Origin: Akkermansia muciniphila
GTDB taxonomy: Bacteria > Verrucomicrobiota > Verrucomicrobiia > Verrucomicrobiales > Akkermansiaceae
Assembly (NCBI GenBank): GCA_004557455.1
Contig: SFDX01000040.1
Location: forward strand, 1 to 17,018
Direction: 5' to 3'
DNA: 17,018 nt
In this document: positions 7,368-14,895 of the stretch, one piece after another
How positions within the stretch are numbered: position 1 is the stretch's first letter
Layout: every line of letters starts with the position of its first letter
Position numbers and translations under genes: made by a program
Notes under the pieces: generated by a model
What the model was told of the DNA's origin: nothing
Seen by the model: the letters and a program-made list of their open reading frames with translations, nothing else
The model's database searches: none

Positions 7368-8407
7368 TTATCTGAATCTGAGGCATTCGGCGAGCCTGTG
7401 AGCTCCTTGTTCTGCAGTCCGGGAAATTACAAAACAGAAGCCCATCACTGTAATGAAATCCGGAATGCTGTATCCCGACCAATATGCCAGAGTGGAAAAT
7501 TGGGTGATGAAGTATGCGTGTATTAGATAAATCCCCATGGAGTATTGTCCCAGAACCTGTAGAGAACGCCCCGCCGTAGTGTGTTGGAGGGCGGCCGCGC
7601 AGATGATGAGGAGGAGTGCCGCTAGCGTATCTGTAGCAATGAATAGATGGCTTCCGATGGCGTATATTCCCAATTTGCAACAGACGGGTTTGAATGTAAG
7701 CAGCAATAATGCAATCAGTGCGCAGAGAGTGGAGAACGCTGGGGTAAAGAGTCGGTTGGGCAAAAGGGTCAGGATTTTTTTATCATAGAGTACATAGCCG
7801 GCGTAGAACGGAAATAGGTAGGCCGTGTAACGGAGTATGGGGAGTGTTGATGTAGAGGAGACGATGAGGAGAACAAGGAGAAATGTCAGCGTTGATATTG
7901 TGTGCTTTTCAATGAGAGGTCTGACAAGGAGAACCGAAAGGTAGCATAAAATGATCATACTGATGAACCAATCTGTCCCGATAGTACACGAAGATGGGAT
8001 GCAATTGCCGGTATAATAGGGCAGAATCCCTGCAAAGTTGGCAAATGTATGCAGCCATGGATCTTCCGGAAATATCGTGTGGGGCAAACTGAGACCACGA
8101 CACAGACTGAAGAGTATCAGGAAGATTAGCCAGCACCAGTAGCCGGAATAAATCTTGCGAAGTCTGTGTAGTTCAAAACGTATCGTGCTTCTGTATTTTC
8201 TGATGACGGCTGCTGCTCCGACTCCGGCAAGGACGGTAAACCCGCTTACACAGACGTGACCGCAGTACGAAAGCCACTTGGCGACAAAGCCGACATCAAT
8301 TCCGTTCGGGGTGTACAGATGATGCCAGATTAAGCCAGAAATGAATAATCCTTTTGCTACCTGTGATAATTGGGGGGGTAAGCCTCAGCGTGCGTTATAT
8401 CACTCAT
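7368..8407 (-). CDS. Acyltransferase-3-like membrane protein, 5' end out of frame at a C7 tract (possible phase-variable gene)
   Basis: From 8384 down to the TAA at 7368-7370 one frame encodes a polytopic membrane protein with acyltransferase-3 features: AKGLFISGLIWHHLY near the N-terminus (family-style KGIAILLMLIHH), GHVCVSGF, a basic loop RKYRSTIRFELHRLRK, about ten hydrophobic helices and the signature LGQYSMGIYLIHAYF near the C-terminus. Such enzymes O-acylate surface glycans or lipids. In that frame there is no ATG or GTG, and the only TTG (8087) would cut off the conserved first third. An ATG at 8407 opens MSDITHAEAYPP in another frame and meets TAG soon after a run of seven C (8372-8378). 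Eight C would join the two into one 346-residue protein. The gene is more AT-rich than its neighbours, suggesting transfer. Either OFF-phase, a fixed pseudogene or a sequencing error. Confidence 0.75.
8372..8378. repeat. Homopolymer G7 (C7 on the coding strand)
   Basis: Seven consecutive G on the plus strand lie about 30 bases inside the acyltransferase reading frame. The length is one short of that needed to keep ATG 8407 in frame with the body of the gene, so changes by slipped-strand mispairing would switch the protein on or off. Confidence 0.7.
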
Positions 8408-8420
8408 GTAATTTTGCCGC

Positions 8421-8450
8421 AATGTATGTACCTGTGTGTGCTTGGGACAA
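8421..8450 (-). promoter_or_regulatory. Weak promoter candidate for the acyltransferase gene
   Basis: Minus strand: TTGTCC (8445-8450), 18-base spacer, TACATT (8421-8426), ending 13 bases before ATG 8407. Both boxes match only 4 of 6, so this is tentative; transcription could also come from the upstream gene 75 bases away. Confidence 0.25.
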
Positions 8451-8482
8451 CCTACAGTAAGAGTGTGACGATCTTTCATCCA

Positions 8483-9157
8483 TTAATGCACCCACTTGCC
8501 GCCACCCTCGGGGAATTTACCATCGCCGACGGGGTAGTAGCGGGTGGATTCTGTGTTGCCCCAGAGGGGGAGGCCGAGCGCTTTCTGCCAAGAGGCGCTC
8601 ATGCTGTTGCCGGTGTAGCAGCCGTAGCTGATGCAGTAGGCATTCGGGGCGAAAGTCTCCTTGCGGAAGAGCTTGCCGATGTCCTTTTCGTGAATCCACT
8701 GGGTAGAGGCGGCGATGATGTCGTTGCTGTAGTCCAGCATCATGGCGTGGGCCGTGGAGTGGCCGAAGTAGTAGAAGGAGGTGACGGGGGCTGCCTTGTT
8801 GACGGCGCGGCAGGCCTGTTCGGCGGTATCCGCCCAGACGAGTTTGACTTTGTATTTAGCTGCGGTTTCCCGGATGTTGCGCACGTAGTCCTTGCCCTCC
8901 TCCTTGCCTCGGGTAACGTAGGCCGGGCGGTAGACGATCCAGACAATGGAGGCTTTGGGGTTCTTGGCCTGAATGGAGGCGATGCAGATGGTGGATGCCC
9001 GCACAAAGTTTGCCCACCAATTATCATGTGCCACGGGACCGCGCAGGTGCTCCCAGCTCTTGAGGGCTACGCCGCCGGCCATGATGACTTCCGTGCTCCG
9101 GCAAAGGGGGGCGGCCATCAGCAGAGCTGCTGCGGCTATGGTGCGAAACAATGTCAT
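8483..9157 (-). CDS. Exported protein with caspase-like (clan CD) His/Cys signature, function unknown
   Basis: The 224-residue protein starts MTLFRTIAAAALLMAAPLC, a clear Sec signal peptide (possible lipoprotein-like Cys19, but the lipobox is poor). The mature part alternates beta strands and helices. A strand ending SFYYFGHSTAH gives H133, followed about 47 residues later by a strand AYCISYGCYTGNSMS giving C180. A strand-G-H then strand-G-C-x-[ST]-G order is what clan CD peptidases and their inactive relatives (caspase/CHAT/gingipain-type folds) show, so I infer such a fold; no family is recognised with certainty. It would act in the periplasm or outside the cell. The start is ATG 9157, directly behind a strong promoter; the frame is open further upstream without support. 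It is followed at 75 bases by the acyltransferase gene on the same strand. Confidence 0.7.
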   Translation of the reverse strand: MTLFRTIAAAALLMAAPLCRSTEVIMAGGVALKSWEHLRGPVAHDNWWANFVRASTICIASIQAKNPKASIVWIVYRPAYVTRGKEEGKDYVRNIRETAAKYKVKLVWADTAEQACRAVNKAAPVTSFYYFGHSTAHAMMLDYSNDIIAASTQWIHEKDIGKLFRKETFAPNAYCISYGCYTGNSMSASWQKALGLPLWGNTESTRYYPVGDGKFPEGGGKWVH

Positions 9158-9164
9158 GCGCAAG

Positions 9165-9193
9165 AAGATACCCCACCGGCGGCCCTGTGTCAA
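9165..9193 (-). promoter_or_regulatory. Strong sigma70-type promoter of the exported caspase-like gene
   Basis: Minus strand: perfect TTGACA (9188-9193), 17-base spacer, TATCTT (9165-9170). Only 7 bases separate the -10 box from ATG 9157, so transcription would begin at or within a base or two of the start codon. Confidence 0.6.
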
Positions 9194-9237
9194 GCCTGAA
9201 TAATGGAACGAAAATCCCTGCGTGCCGTAAATTAGAC

Positions 9238-9265
9238 TTGCCAGCGCGCCAAAATCGGGTACAAT
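9238..9265 (+). promoter_or_regulatory. sigma70-type promoter for the PpiD-like / POT operon
   Basis: TTGCCA (9238-9243), 16-base spacer, TACAAT (9260-9265). The predicted leader is about 40 bases to ATG 9312. It lies back-to-back with the minus-strand promoter of the exported protein. Confidence 0.55.
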
Positions 9266-9311
9266 AACCGCATTACCGCTTTTTTCACGCGCACATTCTT
9301 CCTGTAAAATC

Positions 9312-11060
9312 ATGAACGTTCTCGAGTTTATCCGCAGAAATTCCATTTTGGTGATTATCGTCATCGGTATTGTAGGCTTGGGCCTGTTGCTGATGGATTA
9401 CTCCGGCAGGGGGAGTGCTTTTTCTCGTGATTTCCTGTTTCAGGTGAATGGAACGCGCTATACGAGCCAGGATGCTCATGCCTCCGGTGAGATGGCTCTG
9501 CATGTGGCGCAGAGTCTGCAACGCGAGGCGTACGAGAAGCTGGTGCAGCGTTTCGATACCGATGGCAATGAGCAGCTGGAGGGCGCCGAGCTGGCGGCCG
9601 CAGAGGAGTGGGTGAAGAGCCATCCGGAGTATGCCGAGAGCAGGGAGGCGCTGAATGCAACGCTTCAGGCTTGGGTGCACGGTTTTTCAACGAAGCAGGA
9701 GGTGAATATTGCCGTGAATCGCGCGGTGATCAGCGCGCTCTCGCAGCGGCTCGGTATTTATCCTTCCAAGGATCAGGTGGATAATTATCTGCGCAGCATG
9801 CCTTGCTTTACGAAGGCGGACGGCAGCTTTGATGCGGCCTTCTACCGTCGCCTTACCGGGCACAGCGGCGGGATGGGCAGCAGTTCTATGGAGCGCAGTG
9901 TGCGTGAGGTCGTGGCGGATGTGATGGTGTGGGAGACCCTGCAGAATATGATGCTGGGTGATTTGGGGCAGACCCCCGCCGCAGCGAAGGCGCAGGCGGA
10001 GTCTTTTGCGCAGCGAATTTCCGGTACCTGCGCTACCTTGGAGCGTGGCAGTCTCCCGGCCCCTGCGGAGCCTACGGAGGAGGAGGTGAAAGCGTATTGG
10101 GAGTCCCACAAGGCGGACTTCAAGAGCAAGGAACGGCGCATGTTTACCGTGTTTACGCTTACTCCCGGCAGCGAGGATATGCTCAATGAGCTCTCCGGCG
10201 CGGCTGACAACGTGATGAGCCTGCTCAACCAGTCCGGTGGCCCCGGCTTTGAGGAGATCCTGCAGGAGGCATCGGAGAATCCGGAGGCGCCTTTCTCGTT
10301 CCGCTCGGCCGATGGTAAGGCGGGGGTGAGCTACGAGCTCTGCACCCTTGAGGATGCGCCGGAGGGGTTGAAGCTGCAGGTGCGCGATAAGAATACCACG
10401 AAGTCTTTGGCGGAGATTGCTTTTGCTGATACCGGTGACGCGCCTACCCCTGCTGCGTTGGAAGAGCTGCGGAAGGGCGGTAAGGAGGATGCAAGCCGCA
10501 AGGTGCGTCAGTACAGTGAGCCGCTTGCGACGCTGGATAACAAGATTGTGGTGGTTCGTGCGGATGCGATTGAGCCCGCTGCGGAGTTGCCTTATGAGTT
10601 GGCTAAGGCGGACGCTCTTGCTGCGCTGAAGCGCGAGCGGGAGTCGAACGCCCTGGCCGAGGCTGCCAAGAAGATGTATGAGGCTGTGGAGGCCGCTCTT
10701 CCCGGCGGAGTTGCCGCCGCGTTCGAGAAGGCCAAGGAAGCCGGTGCCTCGGTGCAGGACTTCGGGCCGACCGGTATGCTGTCGGGTGAGTCTGTGCCGA
10801 GTGGGGTGAACCTCGCGGCGTTGCGTCCCGTGCCTACGGGCAAGCTGGCTCCGCTTGTGGTGAATGATGAGGCAGGTACTGCGACGGTGGTCGCGGTGAC
10901 GGGTCGTGAGGTGGTGGATGACTTGCAGACGCGTGTGGTGGAGGGGATGCTGCGCGAGCGCAGTGATGCGACCCTTCGTGCTCTGCTGCTGATTGATTGG
11001 TTGCAGAGTTGCTATGAGTCCCTAGAGTTGGGGTTCTCTAAGGATGCTTCGCTGAACTGA
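9312..11060 (+). CDS. PpiD/SurA-like membrane-anchored periplasmic chaperone candidate with an EF-hand loop
   Basis: The 582-residue protein has the PpiD layout: a short basic N-terminus (MNVLEFIRRN), one membrane helix (about 11-29), then a long helical periplasmic part. VNRAVISALSQRLGIYPSKDQVDNYL (about 130-160) resembles the SurA N-terminal chaperone domain, and TEEEVKAYWESHKADFKSKERR matches the linker that usually precedes parvulin domains. I cannot recognise a parvulin active site after it, so chaperone activity without prolyl isomerase is likely. Residues 82-93 (DTDGNEQLEGAE) form a textbook EF-hand calcium loop with Asp/Asp/Asn at 1, 3, 5 and Glu at 12, inserted ahead of the SurA-like part. 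PpiD-type proteins help outer-membrane and secreted proteins leave the Sec translocon. Start ATG 9312 follows a promoter; the POT transporter gene begins 11 bases after the stop. Confidence 0.8.
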   Translation: MNVLEFIRRNSILVIIVIGIVGLGLLLMDYSGRGSAFSRDFLFQVNGTRYTSQDAHASGEMALHVAQSLQREAYEKLVQRFDTDGNEQLEGAELAAAEEWVKSHPEYAESREALNATLQAWVHGFSTKQEVNIAVNRAVISALSQRLGIYPSKDQVDNYLRSMPCFTKADGSFDAAFYRRLTGHSGGMGSSSMERSVREVVADVMVWETLQNMMLGDLGQTPAAAKAQAESFAQRISGTCATLERGSLPAPAEPTEEEVKAYWESHKADFKSKERRMFTVFTLTPGSEDMLNELSGAADNVMSLLNQSGGPGFEEILQEASENPEAPFSFRSADGKAGVSYELCTLEDAPEGLKLQVRDKNTTKSLAEIAFADTGDAPTPAALEELRKGGKEDASRKVRQYSEPLATLDNKIVVVRADAIEPAAELPYELAKADALAALKRERESNALAEAAKKMYEAVEAALPGGVAAAFEKAKEAGASVQDFGPTGMLSGESVPSGVNLAALRPVPTGKLAPLVVNDEAGTATVVAVTGREVVDDLQTRVVEGMLRERSDATLRALLLIDWLQSCYESLELGFSKDASLN

Positions 11061-11071
11061 TATCCGGGCCG

Positions 11072-12706
11072 ATGAACTTCCCCCCGCAGACCCGCTACAT
11101 CATCGGAAACGAGGCCTGTGAGCGCTTCAGTTTCTACGGCATGAACAGCATTTTGACGCTGTACATGACGAATGTGCTGCTCATGAGTGAGGGTGCCGCC
11201 GTTTCGGCGGTACACTTGTTTAAGGCGCTTATCTACGTGCTGCCGCTGTTGGGGGCATGGGTGGCGGACCGCTTTGTGGGGCGTTACCGTACGATTCTGT
11301 ACGTTTCGCTCTTCTATTGCCTGGGGCATGGTGTATTGGCTTGTTCGGATTTGGTGGGCAGTATCGAGGCGCGTACGCAGATCCTCTTTGTGGGCCTGTT
11401 TATCATTGCTCTCGGGGCGGGGGGGATTAAGCCCTGTGTCTCTGCTTTCGTGGGCGACCAGGTGGAGGGCGGTCATTATCCCAAGGAGATGATGACGCGG
11501 GTGTATGCGGCGTTCTATTGGTCGATCAATCTGGGCTCTTTCGGTTCTTTCCTGATTATTCCCTTTATTCGCCAGACGTGGGGGTATTCCTGGGCATTTG
11601 CGGTGCCGGGTATTTTTATGGGAATTGCTACCCTCTTCTTCTGGTGCGGGCGGAGAAGCTACCTGCACAAGCAGCCGTCTTTTCCGGAGTTCCTGCCGAC
11701 TCTTCTTACCCGTGTGTTTCGCGGTAGGTCTGCGGCGGTGGCGCGTTATGGGGCTCGTTCGGTAGATAAGGCAGAGAATACAGCCCTGGCGGTGGCGGCT
11801 TTTGTGGTGCTGGCGCCGCTCGTGGTTCTGCTGGGGATGCAGTCCATGCAGGGGGCGGAGCACTTGGCGACCTTGGTCGGGGCAGGGGATGGTGCGGCGG
11901 CTCTGTGGGGTGGTCTGGCGCTGGTGTTGTACCTGCTGGCTTTGCTGTTCGCCGGGCTTAAGGTTGCCTCGGTGTTCGGCGTCAATAATTTCTTCGGGAT
12001 AACGGGTAGCATGCTTTTCGTCCCTCGCACAACCTTGGAGGCTCGCTATTCGCCGGAACGCTTGCGTGAGAATCGTAACCTGTTGCGTGTTCTGGTGGTG
12101 TTTCTCATGATTATTCCTTTCTGGAGTCTCTTTGACCAGACGATGACCAGTTGGGTGTTGCAGGGTAAGATGATGCGCCCGGTGGTTTTCTCCTGCTTCG
12201 GGGTGCCTTTCTCGTTCGGGGCTGAGGAAATGCAGAGTTTCAACCCCCTGCTGATCATGATTTTCGTGCCGCTGGTTACCCTCTTGGTATACCCGCACAT
12301 CGGCCGCTGGAGCCGCCCCCTCAAGCGCATGGGGGTGGGTATTGTCCTTGCCGGTATTTCGTACGGTGTCGTGGCGCTCCTCCAACAGAGACTCGACGCC
12401 GGCACCTCGCTCTCCATCCTCTGGCAGTGCATTCCCTATTTCCTGCTGACCGTCTCGGAAATCCTCGTGAGTACCACCGGCTTGGAGTACGCCTACACCG
12501 CCGCCGGTAAGAACCTCAAGAGTACCGTCGCCGGCTTCTGGTTCCTCACCAGCACCCTCGGCAACTTCTTGGTTATCTTCCTCACCCACCTCGTCGGCGA
12601 TCCCACCTCCCCCTCCACCTTCCTGATGTACGCCTTCCTCTGTGCCGCCGTCGGCGCCATCTTCATGTTCGTTACCTCCCGCCCCTCCCTCCGCGCAGAA
12701 GATTAA
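11072..12706 (+). CDS. POT-family proton-coupled di-/tripeptide transporter
   Basis: The 544-residue polytopic inner-membrane protein imports small peptides with protons. The family signature E14-x-x-E17-R18-F19-x-x-Y22-G23 (EACERFSFYG) sits in helix 1. GAWVADRFVGRYRT (61-74) is the MFS motif-A loop, and the PTR2 signature GLFIIALGAGGIKPCVSAFVGDQ (108-130) contains the conserved Lys120. FYWSINLGSF and the late ISYGVVALLQ, VSTTGLEYAYTAA and FLTSTLGNFL segments also fit. About 12-14 hydrophobic helices are visible. The length is typical, so it looks functional. It begins 11 bases behind the PpiD-like gene with no SD and is almost certainly cotranscribed; a link between the two functions is not obvious. 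No clear terminator with a T-tract follows it. Confidence 0.92.
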   Translation: MNFPPQTRYIIGNEACERFSFYGMNSILTLYMTNVLLMSEGAAVSAVHLFKALIYVLPLLGAWVADRFVGRYRTILYVSLFYCLGHGVLACSDLVGSIEARTQILFVGLFIIALGAGGIKPCVSAFVGDQVEGGHYPKEMMTRVYAAFYWSINLGSFGSFLIIPFIRQTWGYSWAFAVPGIFMGIATLFFWCGRRSYLHKQPSFPEFLPTLLTRVFRGRSAAVARYGARSVDKAENTALAVAAFVVLAPLVVLLGMQSMQGAEHLATLVGAGDGAAALWGGLALVLYLLALLFAGLKVASVFGVNNFFGITGSMLFVPRTTLEARYSPERLRENRNLLRVLVVFLMIIPFWSLFDQTMTSWVLQGKMMRPVVFSCFGVPFSFGAEEMQSFNPLLIMIFVPLVTLLVYPHIGRWSRPLKRMGVGIVLAGISYGVVALLQQRLDAGTSLSILWQCIPYFLLTVSEILVSTTGLEYAYTAAGKNLKSTVAGFWFLTSTLGNFLVIFLTHLVGDPTSPSTFLMYAFLCAAVGAIFMFVTSRPSLRAED

Positions 12707-12858
12707 CCCCCGGCTGCACATCAAGCCGCAGAAAATGGGGGGCGCGGATTCGCACAGACGGTGCGGATAGCAGAACGTCGTAAATCTCGGGAGAGACCTC
12801 ACACTGCAGCGGCACGGGAGGTTGCCAATCTCCTTTTGCTCACTGCTACCTTGGCGTC
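12707..12858. other. Convergent intergenic region, plus-strand half
   Basis: This is the first part of the 269 bases between the POT transporter and the rpiB-glyA stop. A short stem CGGCT (12711-12715) with AGCCG (12724-12728) is the only hairpin near the transporter's end and is weak. TTGCCA (12822-12827) and TACCTT (12847-12852) with a long 19-base spacer form a doubtful promoter just ahead of the micro-ORF at 12859. Confidence 0.35.
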
Positions 12859-12912
12859 ATGCAGTTTTTCATTCATTCCCTTTGCATAGCTCTGCTGTTC
12901 GGGGCTTCGTAG
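12859..12912 (+). pseudogene. 17-codon orphan signal-peptide-like ORF
   Basis: ATG at 12859 opens MQFFIHSLCIALLFGAS and stops at TAG 12910-12912. The peptide looks exactly like the front of a Sec signal sequence but nothing follows it: the stop runs into the rpiB-glyA terminator. A TACCTT box ends 6 bases before the ATG, resembling the leaderless arrangement of other genes here. It may be the surviving 5' end of a deleted exported-protein gene, a tiny membrane peptide, or chance. Confidence 0.25.
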
Positions 12913-12922
12913 AAAACGAAAA

Positions 12923-12953
12923 ATCCCCCTCGCCCGGGGTGGGGGAGGGGGAT
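12923..12953 (-). terminator. Intrinsic terminator of rpiB-glyA
   Basis: On the minus strand ATCCCCCTC (12945-12953) pairs perfectly with GAGGGGGAT (12923-12931), followed by TTTTCGTTTT (12913-12922). It begins 22 bases after the fusion gene's stop and is a clear Rho-independent terminator. Confidence 0.85.
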
Positions 12954-12975
12954 GATGAAGGGTTTGTGAGGGGCC

Positions 12976-14661
12976 TCAGGGGGTCGGGAAGGACTTGTTG
13001 AAGGCCGAGACCTCGGCGCGGAGGGCATCGTAGGCCGATTCATCCGGGCAAACCTTCTGGGCGGCGAGGATGCCGAGGCACTTGGCGATGTACTCGGCCA
13101 CCTTGCAGACGTCCTCCTCCTTCATGCCGCGGGTGGTAACGGCGGGGGTGCCGATACGGATGCCGGAGGGCTTGTTGGTGGTGCCCTTGTCGAAGGGGAT
13201 GGCGTTCTTGTTCACCGTGATGCCCACCTTATCGAGGGCCACCTGCGCCTCGGCGCCGTTAAGACCCTTTTGGCTGAGGTCCACCAAGAAGCAGTGGTTG
13301 TCCGTGCCGCCGGCCACGATGCGGAAGCCGAGGTCGGCCAGCTTGGCAGCCATGGCCTTGGCATTCTTGACGATCTGCTGCGCGTACTCGCGGAACTCCG
13401 GCTTGAGGGCCTCACCGAGGCAGGCAGCCTTGGCGGCGATGACGTGCATGAGCGGGCCGCCCTGCAGACCGGGGAAGGTGGCGCTGTCCAGCTTCTTGGC
13501 CCACTTCTCCTTGCAGAGCACGAGACCGCCGCGCGGGCCGCGCAGGCTCTTGTGCGTGGTGGTGGAGACAAAGTCCGCATAGGGCACGGGGGAGGGGTGC
13601 ACCCCGGCGGCCACCAGACCGGCGATGTGCGCCATGTCCACAAACATGACGGCGCCCACCTCGTCGCAAATCTTGCGGATGCGCTCAAAATCGATGGTGC
13701 GGGAGTAAGCGGAGGCACCGGCCAGGATGAGCGCGGGCTTTACCTCCAAGGCCTTCTTCTCCATGTCATCGTAGTCGATGCACTCGGTCTCCGGGGAGAC
13801 TCCGTAGTGGACCACGTTGTAGAGCTTGCCGGAGAAGTTGGCAAAGAAACCGTGGGAGAGGTGACCGCCGCAGGCCAGGTCCATGGTCAGGATGGTGTCA
13901 CCGGGCTTGATGCAGGCTTGGTAGACCGTGTTGTTGGCCTGGGAGCCCGAGTGCGCCTGCACGTTGGCGTGGTCGCAGCCGAAGAGCTGCTTGGCGCGGT
14001 CGATGGCCAGCTGCTCCACCTTGTCCACGCACTCGCAGCCGCCGTACCAGCGGCGTCCGGGGTAACCCTCCGCATATTTGTTGGTGAGGCAGGAGCCCTG
14101 CGCTTCCATTACGGCGGGGGAGGTGAAGTTCTCCGACGCGATCAGCTCGATGTTGTTGAGCTGGCGCTGCCGCTCCTCCTCGATGTAGCCGGCCAGAACG
14201 GGGTCCGAAACCGCGAGCGGCGAGCCGGAGGCTGCCAGCAGGCGCGCATCGTGGCGGCCGCCCTCGTACTCATTCTCCAACCAAGCCGTCAGTACCTCAT
14301 CCAGCGATTCCGGGGTGACGAAGGCTGCGGCCAGGCACAGCACGTTGGAGTTGTTGTGGTTGCGGGCCAAGGCAGCCACGGGGGCCGTGCGGCACAGGGT
14401 GGCGCGGATGCCCTTCCACCGGTTGGCCGCAATGCTCATGCCCAGACCGGTAAAGCAGATGAGGATCGCGCGGTCCGCCCGCCCGTCTACCACTCGCTTG
14501 CAGGCCGTGTTGGCAAACTCGGCGTAGTTGCAGGGCGCTTTGGTATCCGTGCCGATGTCCTCCACCGAGAAGCCCCGGCTCTTGAGGAAGTCTACCGCCG
14601 CCTCCTTCAGCTCCACCCCCTTGTGGTCTGAACCTATCACAATGCGAAGATTAGTGTTCAT
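12976..14661 (-). CDS. glyA: Fused ribose-5-phosphate isomerase B / serine hydroxymethyltransferase
   Basis: The 561-residue protein has two complete enzyme domains. Residues 1-145 are RpiB: SDHKG (11-15), catalytic Cys69 in AILICFTGLGMSIAANR, His102 in RNHNNSNVL and EGGRHDAR (133-140). The usual CGTG loop reads CFTG. Residues about 150-561 are SHMT: IELIASENFTSP, LTNKYAEGYPGRRWYGG, HSGSQAN, DMAHIAGL, the PLP lysine K371 in STTTHKSLRGPRGG, and TDNHCFLVDL. The first domain interconverts ribulose-5-P and ribose-5-P; the second makes glycine and methylene-tetrahydrofolate from serine. Both feed purine synthesis, which gives the fusion a metabolic logic. There is no stop or frameshift at the junction, so the fusion is genuine. 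The SHMT half is of usual length (about 410-420). Start ATG 14661 gives the exact RpiB N-terminus and lies behind a promoter; the longer open frame to 15150 is not conserved. Confidence 0.93.
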   Translation of the reverse strand: MNTNLRIVIGSDHKGVELKEAAVDFLKSRGFSVEDIGTDTKAPCNYAEFANTACKRVVDGRADRAILICFTGLGMSIAANRWKGIRATLCRTAPVAALARNHNNSNVLCLAAAFVTPESLDEVLTAWLENEYEGGRHDARLLAASGSPLAVSDPVLAGYIEEERQRQLNNIELIASENFTSPAVMEAQGSCLTNKYAEGYPGRRWYGGCECVDKVEQLAIDRAKQLFGCDHANVQAHSGSQANNTVYQACIKPGDTILTMDLACGGHLSHGFFANFSGKLYNVVHYGVSPETECIDYDDMEKKALEVKPALILAGASAYSRTIDFERIRKICDEVGAVMFVDMAHIAGLVAAGVHPSPVPYADFVSTTTHKSLRGPRGGLVLCKEKWAKKLDSATFPGLQGGPLMHVIAAKAACLGEALKPEFREYAQQIVKNAKAMAAKLADLGFRIVAGGTDNHCFLVDLSQKGLNGAEAQVALDKVGITVNKNAIPFDKGTTNKPSGIRIGTPAVTTRGMKEEDVCKVAEYIAKCLGILAAQKVCPDESAYDALRAEVSAFNKSFPTP

Positions 14662-14682
14662 GGCAAATCTGTGTGCTCCCGC

Positions 14683-14711
14683 AGCATACCATACTTCCGC
14701 AGACCTGGCAA
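14683..14711 (-). promoter_or_regulatory. sigma70-type promoter for rpiB-glyA
   Basis: Minus strand: TTGCCA (14706-14711), 17-base spacer, TATGCT (14683-14688). The expected start is near 14676, giving a leader of about 15 bases to ATG 14661 without an SD. Confidence 0.5.
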
Positions 14712-14895
14712 GCACTATGTACGCCTTGTCTCTATTTTTTGCCACCTCCGCTCCCTCCGCGTCTCCGTGTGCCGCGTCCCACGGATACTGCCCGGATAGG
14801 TGTTTTTCTCGGGATTGTCTCAATGAAGCTCTGAAACATACGCCTTGCCCGAACTCCGGAATTGACAATATGGTGGTGTCAACTTTCAAGTCATC
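14712..14895. other. Non-coding junction between rpiB-glyA and the IS3 remnant
   Basis: No gene is supported here. Near its right end TTGACA (14862-14867) and TGTCAA (14877-14882) form a 6-base inverted repeat across 9 bases, 16 bases before recognisable transposase homology starts. This may mark a recombination or insertion boundary. Confidence 0.35.

Noticed and set aside
11012..12802. 596-codon minus-strand open frame opposite the POT transporter
   Set aside because: The His/Gln/Arg/Glu-rich product with no domain arises from reverse reading of transmembrane codons; the plus strand has all POT signatures.
13270..14631. 453-codon plus-strand open frame opposite rpiB-glyA
   Set aside because: Antisense of a firmly assigned fusion gene; no start signals or motifs.
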